DNA of 64,000 nucleotides from Rusavskia elegans. Taxonomy: Eukaryota > Ascomycota > Lecanoromycetes > Teloschistales > Teloschistaceae. Of this stretch, positions 36,595-51,500 are shown piece after piece. The first letter of the stretch is position 1. The number at the start of each line of letters is the position of its first letter. Both the position numbers and the translations under genes were made by a program. Below the pieces are notes generated by a model. The model saw nothing but the letters and a program-made list of their open reading frames with translations, had not been told where the DNA came from and made no database searches. The stretch covers positions 744,001 through 808,000 of the forward strand of contig SAUG01000012.1 of the NCBI GenBank assembly GCA_011316305.1, written 5' to 3'.

Positions 36595-37077
36595 GGACAG
36601 AGGACGATGAGGTTAGTTGGGGTGATGTCTCCGCTCGAGGAGGACGCTGGTGTCGACATATCAATTGTCTGATCCATCAGCCTTGTGGGAAAACCGTGAC
36701 CTCGAGCCAAAGTCTACACTGCGACATGACTGTATAACAGTTTCGATAGCTCGAGAAGTCCCGTAGTCAGGTGATCACATGTCTCACGCAAAGTGAGTCA
36801 GCATGCCATGTGCTTTGTTTCACACATTTCCGTGTGCTCATCACTGCACCCAGTCAAATTGTTGACCTAACGCTTTGTTTGCTTCACTGTAGACTACGAT
36901 TGACGGCTTTGTTTCTTTGTCATGCTGTGAGATCTCTTATTTCTACTCTCACCAATACAAGTCTTTGCTTCCACCTCTTTTCGTCCGCAAGCGAGAATCA
37001 GGATCAAAATTCTAGCAAGTATTACCTACAACCATACCTTCGGAGGAAACCAACATGTGAGTTCCAGTGCAGGAGCG
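36595..37077. other. Intergenic, right edge of the gene island
   Basis: Normal composition up to about 37078, where CA/TG disappear within a few tens of bases. A 123-codon plus frame (36771-37142) crosses the border and has no protein-like pattern. I see no RNA gene. Confidence 0.5.
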
Positions 37078-38578
37078 AGAATTTATATAAAAATAAGTGT
37101 ATATTATATCTTCCCGGAAGTAAAAGAAAAGAAAATCTATAAATAGTTAAATAGTACGCGTATTAAATAAACGTTAGATTTAAATAGATAACGTTAGTTA
37201 TAATAGAAAGTATATATAATTTTAATAAAATTTAAAAATCTATTTTCTATTATATATCCCGGAATTATTTCCGTATTAACTATAAATACTATATTCGCAG
37301 GTCTTTATATCTTTTTAAAATCGATAACGAATATCGATAAATTTTAATTTTATATAATTATTATTAGTAGTATTACTACGTATAATCTTTTTTTAAATTA
37401 ATATAGAAATAACCGTATTATAGATAGTAAAAGCCGAAATCGAAAAATTTAAATTTTAAATTAAATTATAAATTAAATATTAAATTAAAATGACTAGAAT
37501 AAATATATAAAAGGTAAAAAGAAATTAATAGAACCCGGATTCGAATCGAAGTTTTAACGAACGTTTCAATCTATAATATTAGAAATATAACGTTAACGAA
37601 CGTTAATATAATATTTCTAATATAATAAAACTATACGTTATCAATATTAATTAATTATACTATCCTATCTAAATATATTTAATAGATATTAGAATAGTAT
37701 ATAATTTTAAAACGATAGAAAAGATATTTTTAATTAGATCTATCCGGATATATAGATCTAGATAGATCTAGAATATTAACGGCGGCGGCGGCAGCGGCAG
37801 CGTTATTATATAGAACTTCGTTTAATTCTATATTTTAGAATTCTAGAAGTTTAATAAACTCTTTATAATATTATACCGGAAGAACTTTTATAGAACTATC
37901 TATTAAAATAGCTACGGAAGCAATATATTTAATTAAAATATTTTCGTTACGAACTTTTTAGCGGAATTAATAATAATAAATATTTATATAACAAAGTTTA
38001 GATATAAACTATAAATTAACGTTCTAGAAAATTCGAATAGTCTATATATTATCGACTTCGATAAACGATTTATAGCTTGAATCTATAATACTTTTTTTAA
38101 AAAATGTATTTTATAATATTAATTTTCTTTCTATTACTATAGCGCCGAATAATTCGGCTTCTATTAAATTTATTATAATCGTCTTTTATTTAAAGATTTT
38201 CTAATTATTAATATTATTAAATAATTTGAAATAATAATTTTAAAAACTATAGCGTATAATAAAATTATCTATAAAAGATATATCCGATAAACCGACGAAT
38301 ATTTTATTTAGATCTACTACAGAGATATTATAGATAATTAAAAAATATTCAGAATACTTTAGATGTTATAGAATTCGAACGGTAACTATATAATAACGTT
38401 CGAAAAAATTCGTAAAAAATTCTAAAAATTTAAAAGAAGCGAAACCGATATTAACGCGGTTTATAGTAGCTGTAAATGATATTAAACCGACGAGTTAATA
38501 ATAGACGAAAATTTATTATAATATAATTAATTTAATATTTTTCGTAAAAATTTTAGTATTCGTATTATAATTCTGGAT
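37078..38578. repeat. RIP-mutated sequence, unidentified
   Basis: AT-rich and CA/TG-depleted. It contains an imperfect hairpin at 37575-37627 and a short (GGC)n-like run at 37780-37802 that keeps high GC. Stops occur in all frames. It may be a remnant of an older transposon into which element A inserted. Confidence 0.55.
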
Positions 38579-38964
38579 TGGATTCTATATCAAATTTAAT
38601 ATTTAGCAATAAATTTTTTAATATATACTAAATATCCAGAGGTTATTTAGTAATTAGCGTTATTTAATAATATTAATTACTAATTATTATTAAATAAATC
38701 TTTTATTATTTAATTATATTTAACGTATTAATTATACTAATTATACTAATTATAGAATACTATATTATCTATATAGATTTCGAATTTAATATCTTTATAG
38801 TTCGTATTTAATTTATTAGTTATTACTATCTACTATTCTAGTAAATAAACTAATTTATTTTTATATTAATTTAAATAATTATCCGTTATACTTTCGTTTA
38901 TAGATATATCGATAAATTTAACTAATTTTTTAAAATACTAGATCCTTTCGGTAGCTCTATAGTA
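38579..38964 (+). repeat. Element A 5' LTR
   Basis: 386 bp, starting tggattctatatc and ending ctctatagta. It pairs with 44750-45135 and has exactly the same length. Differences are nearly all transitions. Confidence 0.85.
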
Positions 38965-41900
38965 TTTTAAATATCTTTAGAATATCTATCGTAGGTTAAT
39001 AGTAAATTCTTATTTTAAATAATTTTAGTTCTATAATAAAAAAGTCCGAATTTAAAAGAAAGGAAATTTAGATAAAAGATAATAGTAGTAATAAAAAAAT
39101 TAGTACTTCTACTATTAATCATCGCGATTATAGTATTAAAGTTAATAAATCCGATAAATATTATAGAAATTATAATAAATTAAAAGACTGGCTTATATAA
39201 TTAAATATATATTTCGTATTCTATTTTATATTTAAAAAAAAAAGATTCTTTTTACTATATTTTATTTTCGAAGACGAATTTAATACTAGATAAAATCTTT
39301 TCTTTACTAGTATATAGACGATAAAGAAAATAGCGAACGTATTTTTATATAGTTTATAAAATTTAAATAAGCTATTTATAAAATCTTTAGAATTTTAAAT
39401 AAAATTTAAATTACTAAACGCTTTATTTATTATCTTTAATAGAAAAATATAGTATTTAACTACGCCGTACAATTTAAAGAATAGATATTACTAACGGAAT
39501 GGAACGACGACGCCCTATATATAATATTTAGATAAAGATTTAAAAAATAAATAAATGACGAATTTATATATAACGGTCGATTATATAATACTTTAGATAA
39601 TCTAATAGAAATATCTATCGATATTATTAATAAACTATATAAAAGAGATATAGAAAAACGCTATAATAGTAGACTATAAAATAACGCGGGATATTATTTA
39701 GAACAGCCCTATAAAAAATAGTACTAAAGTAAAAAATAGTCCGGAAATAGCTATTACGGATCTATACTAATAGAACTAGTTTCTATATAATAGCGAAATA
39801 AATAGAAAAACTCTAAAAATAGTAAAAGAAATAAAAATTCTAAGATATACTATAACTATAGTAAACTAGACTATTTTATAAAAGTATACCAAATAAATTA
39901 AATATAACGATAATAGTTTAATACTACGTTAAAGAAAAAATCTAAAGATTAGTAAAAAATAATTTTAGAAGATAACGATAGTAGTTTTAAACTCTAGAAA
40001 ATTAATTTAGATAAAAAATATATATTTATAGAAAACGATAAAATATTATTGAAAGAAATTATAAATAATACTTTACTGCGAATATTAATAGAACTAATTG
40101 AAAGGAAAACCGCCTTTAGATAGATATTTATAATAGAGAATATTTAATAAACGGAACCAAAATCTTTTTATTTTTAGATTTTTTATAATAAAAAATTAGT
40201 AAAGAAAAAATTTATAGTAATTTATAAAGAATTTAAAACTATTTATAAAATATATATTTATAACGAATATCTATAAAACGACTAGTAGAACTAAAAAGTA
40301 AATAATATTATCGATATATTAGAAAAAGAACTCGAAAGTAATATTTCTAAAAATAAAGTTATTTCTATATCGATATTATAACGGAAGAATATAATAATAG
40401 GAGATTAATATATATTATTTAATTGGACCGTTTACTATAATAATAATTACGGGATCTACGAATTAGAAAAAGAAAAAGCCGGATAATATCTATCGAAACT
40501 ATACCGACGTATTTCTAAAATATCTATTAAAATTAGAAATTATAATATTTATAACTATTCCGGATATATTATATATAGTAGATATAAATACTAGAAAAAA
40601 TAATAAAAAAGAAATAAAATCTTTAAATAGAAATTCTATAGATATATTTTATAAATAGATTATAAAAATAAAAAACATAAAAATATAAATAATAATTCGG
40701 AAAAAGACGAGATTTTATAGTAACGAATATACTATAAGTATATAATTTTATAGTTTAGAAAAAATAACGAAATTTAGCTGGTTATATATATATATTTGAA
40801 ATTAAAATAATTATCGAAATAAATAATAAACTATAGAAAATTAAAGTATTTATTAATTTAGGCGCGACCGGAAATTTTATATTAGAAGATTTAACTAAAA
40901 GAAAAAGATTTTTTTAAATTAAAAAAAAGAATCTATATAATTTAATAGTTATCGATAGAAATAAAATATTAAATAAAGATAGAAAAGTCGAAAAAATAAT
41001 AATATCGTTTTAAATAATAATTAATTAGTATTAGAAAGAACTTTAGTTCGATATTATTAGAATAGCTAATTATAAAATTATATTTAAAATTTTTTAATTA
41101 AAAGATTATAATCTAGTAATAGATTAGAAAAGAAAAATATTTAATTTTAAACGAGACTTCTATATAAAAAGTATCTAGTCTATACTAAAATAATAATTTC
41201 GAATAGATAAAAAATAGAATATAAAACGCGAATTTATAATTTTAAAAAAAGATAACTAAAAACTATTTAGATCCGATTTATTAGATACCGATAGAGATTA
41301 GCTAGATTAATAAAATAGAAATAGAAAAAAAAATTATAAATCTTTCGAAAACTTTATATTATTTAATAAAAAATTAAAAAAAAATCTATTTAAAAAGGTT
41401 CCGGGCGAATATAAAAATTAAATAAATTTATTTCGGAAAAAAATATTTATAAAAATATTATCTAAATATTAATTATAAAATTATAAAATTAGATTTAAAT
41501 TAGATAAATAACCTATATTTAGATCTATTTATCTATTATTTATAACGAAATTCGGAATATTCTATAAATATTTAAATAAAAATATAAAAAAGAAATTTAT
41601 TAGAAAATTTTAATTACCGGTAGAATATCTAATTCTTTTTATATTTAAAAAAAACAGAATATTCCGTCTATATATTAATTACCGGAAGTTAAATAATATT
41701 ACTATTAATAATCAATATCTATTACTAAATATTAGTAAACTTTAAAATAGATTTTCTAGAATATAATATTTTATAAAATTCGACTTTTAAAAAATATATA
41801 ATCTTATATAAATAAAAACCGGAAAAAAATAAAAAATAGTTTTTCGAATATAATATAATTATTATAAATATATAATTATATTATTTAAATTTATAAATAT

Positions 41901-44749
41901 TCTGGTAATATATTAGAATATAATTAATAATATATTTAGAAAATATCTAGATATATTTATTATTATCTATTTTAATAATATTTTAATTTATTTTAAAATA
42001 TTCGAAAAATATAAATATTATATTAATAAAGTTTTTAATCATCTAAAAAGTGAAGATTTATACTTTAAATTAAAAAAATATAAATTCTATAAAAAAGAAA
42101 TCGATTTTCTAGAATTTATTATAGAATAAAACGGACTATATATTAATTTTAGTAAATTAAAAACTATTATAAAATAAAAGATACCGATAAATATTAAAGA
42201 AATCTAAAGTTTTTTTAAATTTATAAACTATAATCGAAAATTTATAAAAAACTATTCTAAAAAAATTTTCGCTTTTATAACTTTAATAAAAGATATTATT
42301 AAATAGTATTAGAAAGAAAAAAAATAATAGACCTTTAAAAATTTTAAAAAAAAATATATAAAAGATTTAGTACTTAAAATATTTAACCCGAAAAAACTAT
42401 TATAAATAGAAACGAATTTATTAAATCTAGTTATAAATATATACTTTTAATAATAATATAATAGTAAATAGTATCCCGTAATATATATATCTAGAAAATT
42501 ATTACTAGTAGAATAGAATTATAATATCTATAATAAAAAACTACTAGCTATAATAGTTATACTAGAATAGTAGAAAGTATACGCCGAAAAATTACTAGAA
42601 TTAATAATTTTTATAGATTATAAAAATCTTTTATATTTTATAATAATAAAATAATTTAATAGAAAATAAATATAATAGTCTAAATTTTTCGGTTAGTATA
42701 AATTTAAAATATACTATATTTTAAATAAAGAAAAAATAAAAATAGATATTTTAAATCAAAGAAATAATTATATAAAATCGAAAGAAATTTTTAATAATAA
42801 TATTTTTAAAGTTAATAAAAATAGATTACTATTAGTAAATTAAAATAAAATAAATATAATACTACGTATATTTAGAGACGACTAAAAATAGTTTTCTATT
42901 AAAAAAAAGAAAACTATAAATATTAGATAATAAAATCGATAAATATATTAAAGAATATTATAATAAAATATTATAAAAATATCTACGCGTAATAAAAATA
43001 ATATAACTTTTATAATAATATTACCAATTTCCTAATATAAAGTAATATATCGAAATATATATTAAAAAATATTTTAGTTATTAGTAAAATAAATATACTA
43101 TATTTATTTACTATAGAAAAATCTAGTATTAGAAATTATCGGATTTACTATAAACTTTATTATTAAATTTCTAAAATTAAAAAATTCGATAATAAATATA
43201 AAATACGATTTAATATTTAATATAGTAGATAGATTTACGAAATATATCTATATAATTCTATTATAAAAAGATTTTACTATAGAATAATTTAGATTTATAA
43301 TCCTAGATCGATTATTTCGATATTATAGACTACTAGAAATATTAATAAATAATAGAAATAAAATTTTTACTTTAAATTATTAGAAAACTTTTATTCCTTT
43401 ATTTAATATTAAATTAAAAATATCGATAATTTTCTATCCGATAATGGATAGATAAATAGAACGTACTAATTAGATTTTAAAATAATATCTAAAGTATTAC
43501 GTTAATAATATTTAAAATAGTTAGATTTTACTTTTATTAATAGTATAGCTAGTATTTAATATAAAAAAATTAAATATAATAAAAAAAATAGAAAAAGTCC
43601 GAATTTATTTAAATAACCGCTACTATATAAATTAGCGGAATTAGCGATTTAAAAAGTCGATATCTAGAAAAAAATCTATAGAAATATTCTAAAAATATAG
43701 AAATATTCGGGTAATTACTAAAATAAAAAGAAAAAAAAAAAATAGTATTTTAGTTAAAAAAAAATAAAATATATCTTTTTATAAAAAAAATTAAAAACGA
43801 AAACTTTAAATAAAAAATTTAATTATATTAAAGTCGGACTATTTTTAATTAAATAGATTAAAAACCTTTAGAATTTCGAATTTAATTTATTTAAAGACGT
43901 TAAAATATATCTAATATTTTATATATTATTTTTAAAACTAGCCGATTCCGGAACGCTGTTATAATAGACGTTTAATTTCGAAATATAAAAAAAAGATATC
44001 TTTATAGTTAAAAAGATTCCATAATAGAAAGGTTAGAATTATCTAATTAAATAGAAAAATTATTCTATTTCGAAAAATATTTAGAAATCTAAAAAATATT
44101 TAATAAACTACTAAAAGATTCTATAGCAGTTTTACTAATAATAAATATCGAAATATTTTAGAAAAAATTTAGTAGATTATTTAAAGTATTCTAGATTTAC
44201 GGAAATAAATTAAAAGAAAAATTATCGAAAAAATTTAAAAATTTAAAAATTTCGCTTTTTTTAATATTAGATCTTTCTACTATAATAGCTTTTTTAGTAT
44301 ATTTATCTAGTAGATCTATTTTTTAATAAAATTATATTTCTTTTATAAAAATAATATATATTTTTATCCGAACTTTCTTTTATATTTTATAAACTTTTCG
44401 GATATTTTTATATAATTTTAACTTTTTACTTTTTAAACGATTTTATTCGGATTAGATTATCTAAAAGTTATATTTCTATCTACAGTATAGATATTCGCTA
44501 TATTTTCTAAAATAAATATAGATTTTATATATCTTTTTTTATTTTATATAAATAAAATAAACTTTTATTATAATATCGCTAAAAACTTTAATAAAATCGG
44601 TGAATCTATAATAATAGATAATATTAGATTCGAAATAACGTTAAGATATAATATAGAAAAAAGGAAAAAAAAAATTAGAAATAGCGGGAATAAAGTAAAT
44701 TTCGGAATAAAATTAAAGAAAAAAAAAAAATAATATTATAACTTTAGAC

Positions 44750-45135
44750 TGGACTTTATACTAAATCTAATATTTAGTAATAAATCTTTTAATATAAATT
44801 AAATATTTAGAAATTATTTAGTAAATAGTATTATTTAGTAGTATTAATTACTAATTACTATTAAATAAAGATTTAGTTATTTAATTACGTTTAACGTACT
44901 AATTATATTAATTATAATAATATTAAAAGATTTTATTATTTATATAAATTTTAAATTCGATATCTTTATTGCTTATATTTAGTTTATTAGTTATCGCTAT
45001 CTACTATTCTAGTAAATAAATTGATTTATTTTTATATTAATTTAAATAATTATTTATTATATTTTCGTTTATAGATATACCGATAAATTTAATCAATTTT
45101 TAGAAATATCAAACCTTTTCGGTAGTTTTATAGCA
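44750..45135 (+). repeat. Element A 3' LTR
   Basis: 386 bp, starting tggactttatac and ending ttttatagca. A purine-rich tract lies about 25 bases upstream, fitting a 3' LTR of a plus-strand element. Confidence 0.85.
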
Positions 45136-45314
45136 ACTCGCTAGTAGAATTTTGAAACATTTCGTAAAAAGATTAATATAATATTTTTTCGTAATTTTAT
45201 CGATATAAAAATTCTAATATAAAAATAGTTTATATAGTTTTCTTTCGCGTATTATTCGAATATTTAAAAACTATATAATTTTATCTAGAAATTTTATATT
45301 GTATTTTTATAAAG
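45136..45314. repeat. RIP-mutated spacer between elements A and B1
   Basis: 179 bp of AT-rich sequence between the two LTR elements, probably older repeat remnants. Nothing codable is visible. Confidence 0.5.
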
Positions 45315-45546
45315 TAGGTATATTTCTAGAATAGTATACGATTATAGACCAGACGAAAAATTTATTATAAAACTAATTTATATTCTAGAAAGACTGGAAT
45401 ATAGCCTAGTAATAAAAGAAAGGAAAAAGTAAAAAAAAATCGAAATCCGATACGCTAGCGATATTCTAGCGACTAGATAGTAAACCTCGTTTCTAAACGT
45501 TCTAATTATATTTCTAGAGTCTATATAACGTATCTAGCGTTTTATA
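45315..45546 (-). repeat. Element B1 3' LTR (left)
   Basis: About 232 bp. It shares the internal block aatccgatacgctagcgat and the end gcgttttata with the partner LTR at 53367-53597 and with the B2 LTR at 54203-55076. Confidence 0.82.
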
Positions 45547-48500
45547 ATTATCTTTTTTTAATAATATCGTCTTCGATATTATATTATATTTATTTATCTA
45601 TTTATAATATTTATTAAATAATTCTATTAATTTTATAATTAGCTATAAAAATTAAAAAGAATAAAAAAAAAATTTACTTTTTAGCTATTACTATAATCTA
45701 TTTCTTTCTATATATAATTATATTTTAACTATATAGATATATACTAGTTTAAAGCTAAAAATAAAAGTACTACTATAAATTAAATATAGATTTTCTAATT
45801 AATAAAATACGACCGTAATTATAGCTAGAAATATTAACTACTATATTATAGTACTATTAAGTAAATAATATAATATTATTTTAACTAATATTTTTAAAAA
45901 GATATTCTATATCTATAGATATATATATAGTATACGTATCTATATATATATAGCTTATAAATAATATTAGAATCAAGTTTTAATAAATATAATTAAACCC
46001 GAACCTAATATAAATATTCGAAGATTTCGAATAGTAAATAAATATTCGGAATAATACGATTCCGACGTATTAATAATAATATAATAATATTTTATTTAGT
46101 AGAAATTCTAATTTCCTATACTTTATTTATTCGAATAGTTTTTAGTTATTTATATAAATTTTTTAACTATATATATATAAAATAGTTTCTCTACTATATA
46201 TTAGATATTTATACTACGCGACTAGCGATTACAGCGATATAAATCGCCTATATTCTATCTTCGAATATTAAAAAAACTATTTTACTAATATTTATTTTAA
46301 ATATAAAAAAGATAGAAAAAGTTTATTTAATTATAAAATAGTATAGTTCTTTCTATTATATTAGTTTAAAGTTAATTATAATAGATACTTTATTCTTTCG
46401 ATTTAGCTATAAAATAAATAATAAATATTTACCGGTTTACGATTTAAAATAAAAAAGAACTATTTTTTAATAACTATAAATTTATAAAAAAGCTTATTTT
46501 AGATATTATAAATATTATTAAATATATTTCTATTTCTAATACGATACTATATAATATTATATAGATATCTATAATTTTTAACTATTTCGCGGTAATATTA
46601 AATTCTATTGTTAAACGTTTAGATACGTATAAATATATTAATTAAAATCTAGTTCGAAAAAATAAAGCTATAGAAATTAAATTAGCTATTTTAAAATATA
46701 AACTTTATCAATATAAAATATAATAGATTACTATTATCTCTAATTCTTTTCTTTAAAACTTCGGCTTTTTTTTATATTTACTATTTCTATTTATTTTTCG
46801 GTATAAAAGTTCCGTTCCGCTAGCGGTATCTAAATCTTTACTTTTTAGAATAGATACTATTAGTACCTCGGCGGCGGTATAGATATTTACTATAATATTT
46901 TATTTTATTACTATATTATATCCGGCCTTCGGTCTAAAATTTTTAAATATAATTTATAATCTTTTATATAAAATAGCTAATCGCTAATATATTATTATAA
47001 ATATATTAAATATATTTCGAATTATAGTATATCCGGTTACTAGATAATATAAATATTATATATTTTTATCTAGTACCATTTAAAAACTTTTAGATAATAG
47101 TTCCGTTTTAATTCGAACGTCTATTTTAAAATATCCGATATTAAAGATCGAATAGTCTATATCTATAATTAAAGTTTTTTTTATAGAAAATAATATTTCC
47201 TTCGATAATATTTTTTAGTAGTCTTTTCTACGTATTCGATAACTATAATAAAAATAATTTATATCTAGCTATTTCCCCGCGTATTATTAAAAAAAAGAAG
47301 AAAGTTTTATTACTAGTAGTTTTATTATAGTCTCTACTAACTTTTTTATCTATTATTCTATTATAGTTTTCGTTAATATTTTTATATATAGCTTCGAAGG
47401 CGCCGGAGGTATCCGGATTCTAACTTTTAAAAGTTAGAACTATCGGTATCTCGGTCCTTTAGACGGTACTTTTAATAAGTAGTTTAATATTTTTCGATAT
47501 TTTTAACTCTATCTATAAACTTCTATAAATCTTTTTCTCGGCGGTATTAAAATAGATTACTCCGATATTATCTTTTCTATCTATTATAGAATAGAAAGAT
47601 AGTCTAAAATAGAAATATATAGTAAAATTAGATTAGTTATATAAATATAGATATTTAAATATTAGAATATATAATCTATATTATAATAAATAAAGTCTTT
47701 AGTATTATAGGTTCTATAGAATAATTTAAAAAAATTTATTAACTATAAATTTACTTCTAGATATATATATTATATATATATTTTATTAACGTCTAACGTC
47801 TATAATAATAGTTTATTTCTATTAAATTTTATCTTTTTTATATTTTTTTATTAAAAGGTTATTCTAATTATATATTTTTATTAAAATTCCTAAATATTTT
47901 TAAAGTTTTTTTATAGCTACTAGGAATTATATTTCTTTAGCTAACTAATTTATTTAATTAGATATTCCGCCTTTAATTTCTCGTCCTTTTTAGATTTTAT
48001 AAATCTTTTATCTAAAATAGTTTTTACTTCCTATTTTTTATTATTATTAATAAAATCCGGTAATAGATATTCTAGTAGTTTACTATTTTAACGGTAATAG
48101 AACCTTTCTAATAAAGATATATAAAAGATATTATAGATTTTTAATATAATTAAAAAAACTAACCGATAAATTTAAAAGTTTATATATTTCGAAATATAAT
48201 ATAATTTTACGAATTTAGAAATAATTTTATTTATTTATTTAAAATTTAGATTTTTTATAGATAATAGTATTAAATTACTAATTTTATATTCTATTAGTTA
48301 ATAATTTTTATTATAGTATTTAGTCTAGTTTATCTAAATTTTATTTTAATTTATACGTATTAATTTATATATTCTTTATAAATTTATAACTTTTTTTTTT
48401 ACTACTAGTATCTTTATATTTACTATTTTCCTTTCTATAACGTTATCTTTAACGTTTTCGAATATTATATCTAGATTATAATCTATAAATATTTCGAAAA

Positions 48501-51500
48501 AGGATATTTTTATAATATTATATTCGCTATTATTATAGACGAATTTAGTTAAAGGTAAAAGTTTAATCTAGTTTTTCTATTTTTTATAAATATATATTTT
48601 TAGATAATATTTTAATAATTAATTCTATTATCTAGTCTATTTATCTATTTGAAGATAGAATATAGTATTTAAATAATATTTAATCTTTAAATAATAGTAG
48701 ATTTCCGACTAGAATTTATTTATAAATAGTAAACCTCTATCGCTAATAATTCTATTAGAAATAAATCTATTATATTAAAATTTATCGATAATAAATTCTA
48801 TAAAAACTTTCGTATTAATTATTTTATAATAAAGAATATATTTCGCTATTTTAGTAAATCGATTAACAGCTATAAATACTAAATCTATTATATTTTAAAA
48901 ATATTAAATAGATAGTAATTTAGTAATAAAATCTATCGCTATTTCTTTTTATAGTTATATAAAATATAGATAATTTTAAAACTTTCTATATAGTTTATAT
49001 TAATAGACTTTAATTTATTAATAGATATTATATATTTCTATATACTCTTTAATATATTTAGATAATTTCGGCTAGTTATAATTATAATAAATAAATAATA
49101 ATATTCGCTAATATTTGAAATATCTAGCTATAGAATTATTATAATATTTTACTAGGAACTTTATATATAGTACTTTATCTTCGGGTATATATAAAGACTT
49201 TTTATAAAAGAAAAAACTAATTTTTATTTCTATTTTTTATAGCTCGACTTTTTTTTTTAGTTTATATTAAATAGTTTATAAATATTTTTAAATATTAATA
49301 TTCTGACTTTAAAGTTAGATAAATATATTATATATACTAGAAGTTATTTTATTATAAACCGTTTTATTAATAATAGCCTTCTACGCCGTTTATTATAGAA
49401 TATCTAGACTATAGTATATATTTCTAGCGATAGAATTTATTTCGCTATTATATTTTTTATTAGAGATAATTATTATTAATCTATCGCTACCGCGTTAGCA
49501 GCCTATTATATCTAAAGGTAATTTCGATATATAAAATATATCGCGTCCTTTATTTAATAATAAAAAGTTAATTTTATTATTTTTAGAATTTTTAGATTCT
49601 ATAAAAGGTTTTTTAGGCCCTTTGATTATACGCCTGCGTAAAATATAATTAATTCGAACCTTTTATATAGTAAACGGTTCGCTGCTAGATTTATAGCTAG
49701 TAAAACTTAGTTTCTACTAAAATACAGATAATATTATCTAGATTTAAAGATTAATATTTTTATAATCCGGCCTTTTAAAAGGCGGATTAACTGGATGAGT
49801 TTTTTCTAGACGATAGAAAATATTAAAATCTATAGCAGCTAATTTAATAATCTAGCGATATTATCGAATATTAAATTTTTTTTTTAACTTTTATAAAATT
49901 TTAAAGATTATTATAATCTATCTAGATCTTTACCGTATATTTCGCGCTTTTAAAATAATATTTCTATTATTCGAAGACTTTAATAATAGCGAGTGATTCG
50001 GTATTATATATTTTATAGTTATATTCGGTAGAAATTATTTTCTTTAACTAGATTATTACTAGGCGCTAGCGACTATTTTTATTAGATTAAAATGTAATTT
50101 TAACTAATACGATTTTAAAAATATTAGTTTTAATATAGATTTTTTTTTTCTAGATCGAAGTACTATAATATTCTAGCGGTATTAAAAATATACTTTAGTT
50201 TTTTAAAAGCTTTTTAGATTTTAATAATCTAATAAAATATTTTCGATTTCTTTTCGGCTATACTTCCTATAAGTAAATTTATTAGAAAAACTATAATCTA
50301 AAAATACTAGTAAATAAAATACTAGTAAAAGTTTATAAATTCTAAAAAGATTTATATTTTCCGATAAATTTTTAGAACCGGCTATTTTTTAATAATTACT
50401 ATTTATTCTAGATTTATTAAAATACTTTTAGTAGATATAATAAAATCTAAAAATTCTATACTTTTAATATTAAAGGTATATTTTTTAAAATTAAAATATA
50501 GTTATATATTACGAAACTTTCGAACGATTTATCTAATATATTTCTAATATTTTTTTTTTTAAATTAAAGAAAATTAAAATATTATTTAGATAGATTATAT
50601 AATAAATATTAAATAGTTTTTCTAAAATTCTATTAATATAGATTTAGATAATTATAAATATATTAGTAAAACTAAAAGATATAATAAAATATTTAAAATA
50701 TCTATATTTTATACGAAATACGATTTTTTATTTATTATTTTTTTTAATTTTAATTTAATAGTAGATATCTTTAATATTATATTTAGAAACATATTTTATT
50801 TTAGATAATTAATCTAGAATTTTGGAAATAAAAGGTAAAAAATAATAGTTTTTAATTATTATTTTATTAAAGCTTTTATAGTTTAAAAACTACTATCTTT
50901 TTTTAATATAAAAAAAATTAGAACTTTTATAGAAAATATTAAATAATAGATCTAGTTTTTTTTTAAAATACTATTTAAATAATTTTATAATTTATTAAAT
51001 TTTCATTTAGATAGGCTATAAATCGGGTTATATAGCGGATTTTTTCTATCTAATTCGATTATATAATCGGTATCTTTAAATAGTAGTAAAAAATCTACTA
51101 GATATATATTATAAACTTTAATCTCTTTATATATAGATTCCGAAATCGGCTCGGGCTATTATATATTTTTATTATTTTTATTTTTATCGATATCGTTAAC
51201 TCCCGTCTATATAATAATATTATTATTAAATCTCGTATATATAGCAGTAATCGATATTATATATATTAATATATATTTTTCGGCCTATAATATATAAATA
51301 AAGACTACCGGTAAATTATTATTAAAGCGGGTTAACTATTTTATTTCTATCTAGTTATTTTATATTATTTTATTATAGATAGAAAATCGCTATTACTTTA
51401 ATTTTAGATTTATAACTATATATATTTAATATAAAGCTAGTATATCTAAAATAATACTATATTTATCGATTATATCTAGAATATAAAATCGCGATATATA

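Larger units (their letters stand above)
38579..45135 (+). mobile_element. Ty3/gypsy chromovirus A, RIP-inactivated
   Basis: Two 386-bp LTRs (38579-38964 and 44750-45135) flank 5.8 kb read on the plus strand. Domain remnants appear in chromovirus order. Gag-like sequence lies at about 39.1-40.7 kb. An aspartic-protease active-site stretch (NLGATGNFILED) is near 40.86 kb. Reverse transcriptase is at about 41.6-42.2 kb (INYRKLNNITINN, the YxDD box altered to YFNNILIYF, KKEIDFLEFII). RNase H and integrase follow to about 43.6 kb, and a chromodomain-like block (DIFIVKKI, later SISKNI) is near 44.0-44.1 kb. Frames are cut by many TAG and TAA codons that replace Gln or Trp, as RIP predicts. No clear target duplication is visible (tggat on the left, actcg on the right). 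It cannot encode active protein. Confidence 0.87.

Noticed and set aside
36222..36710. 162-codon minus-strand frame opposite the Gly/Asn-rich gene
   Set aside because: It is the mirror of the repetitive GNGN codons. The plus-strand reading has a signal peptide and a clean intron; this one gives only Pro/Leu/Ser repeats.
37535..37605. tRNA gene on the minus strand
   Set aside because: Only a T-arm-like box is present. Acceptor and D-arm pairing fail and the sequence is RIP-mutated.
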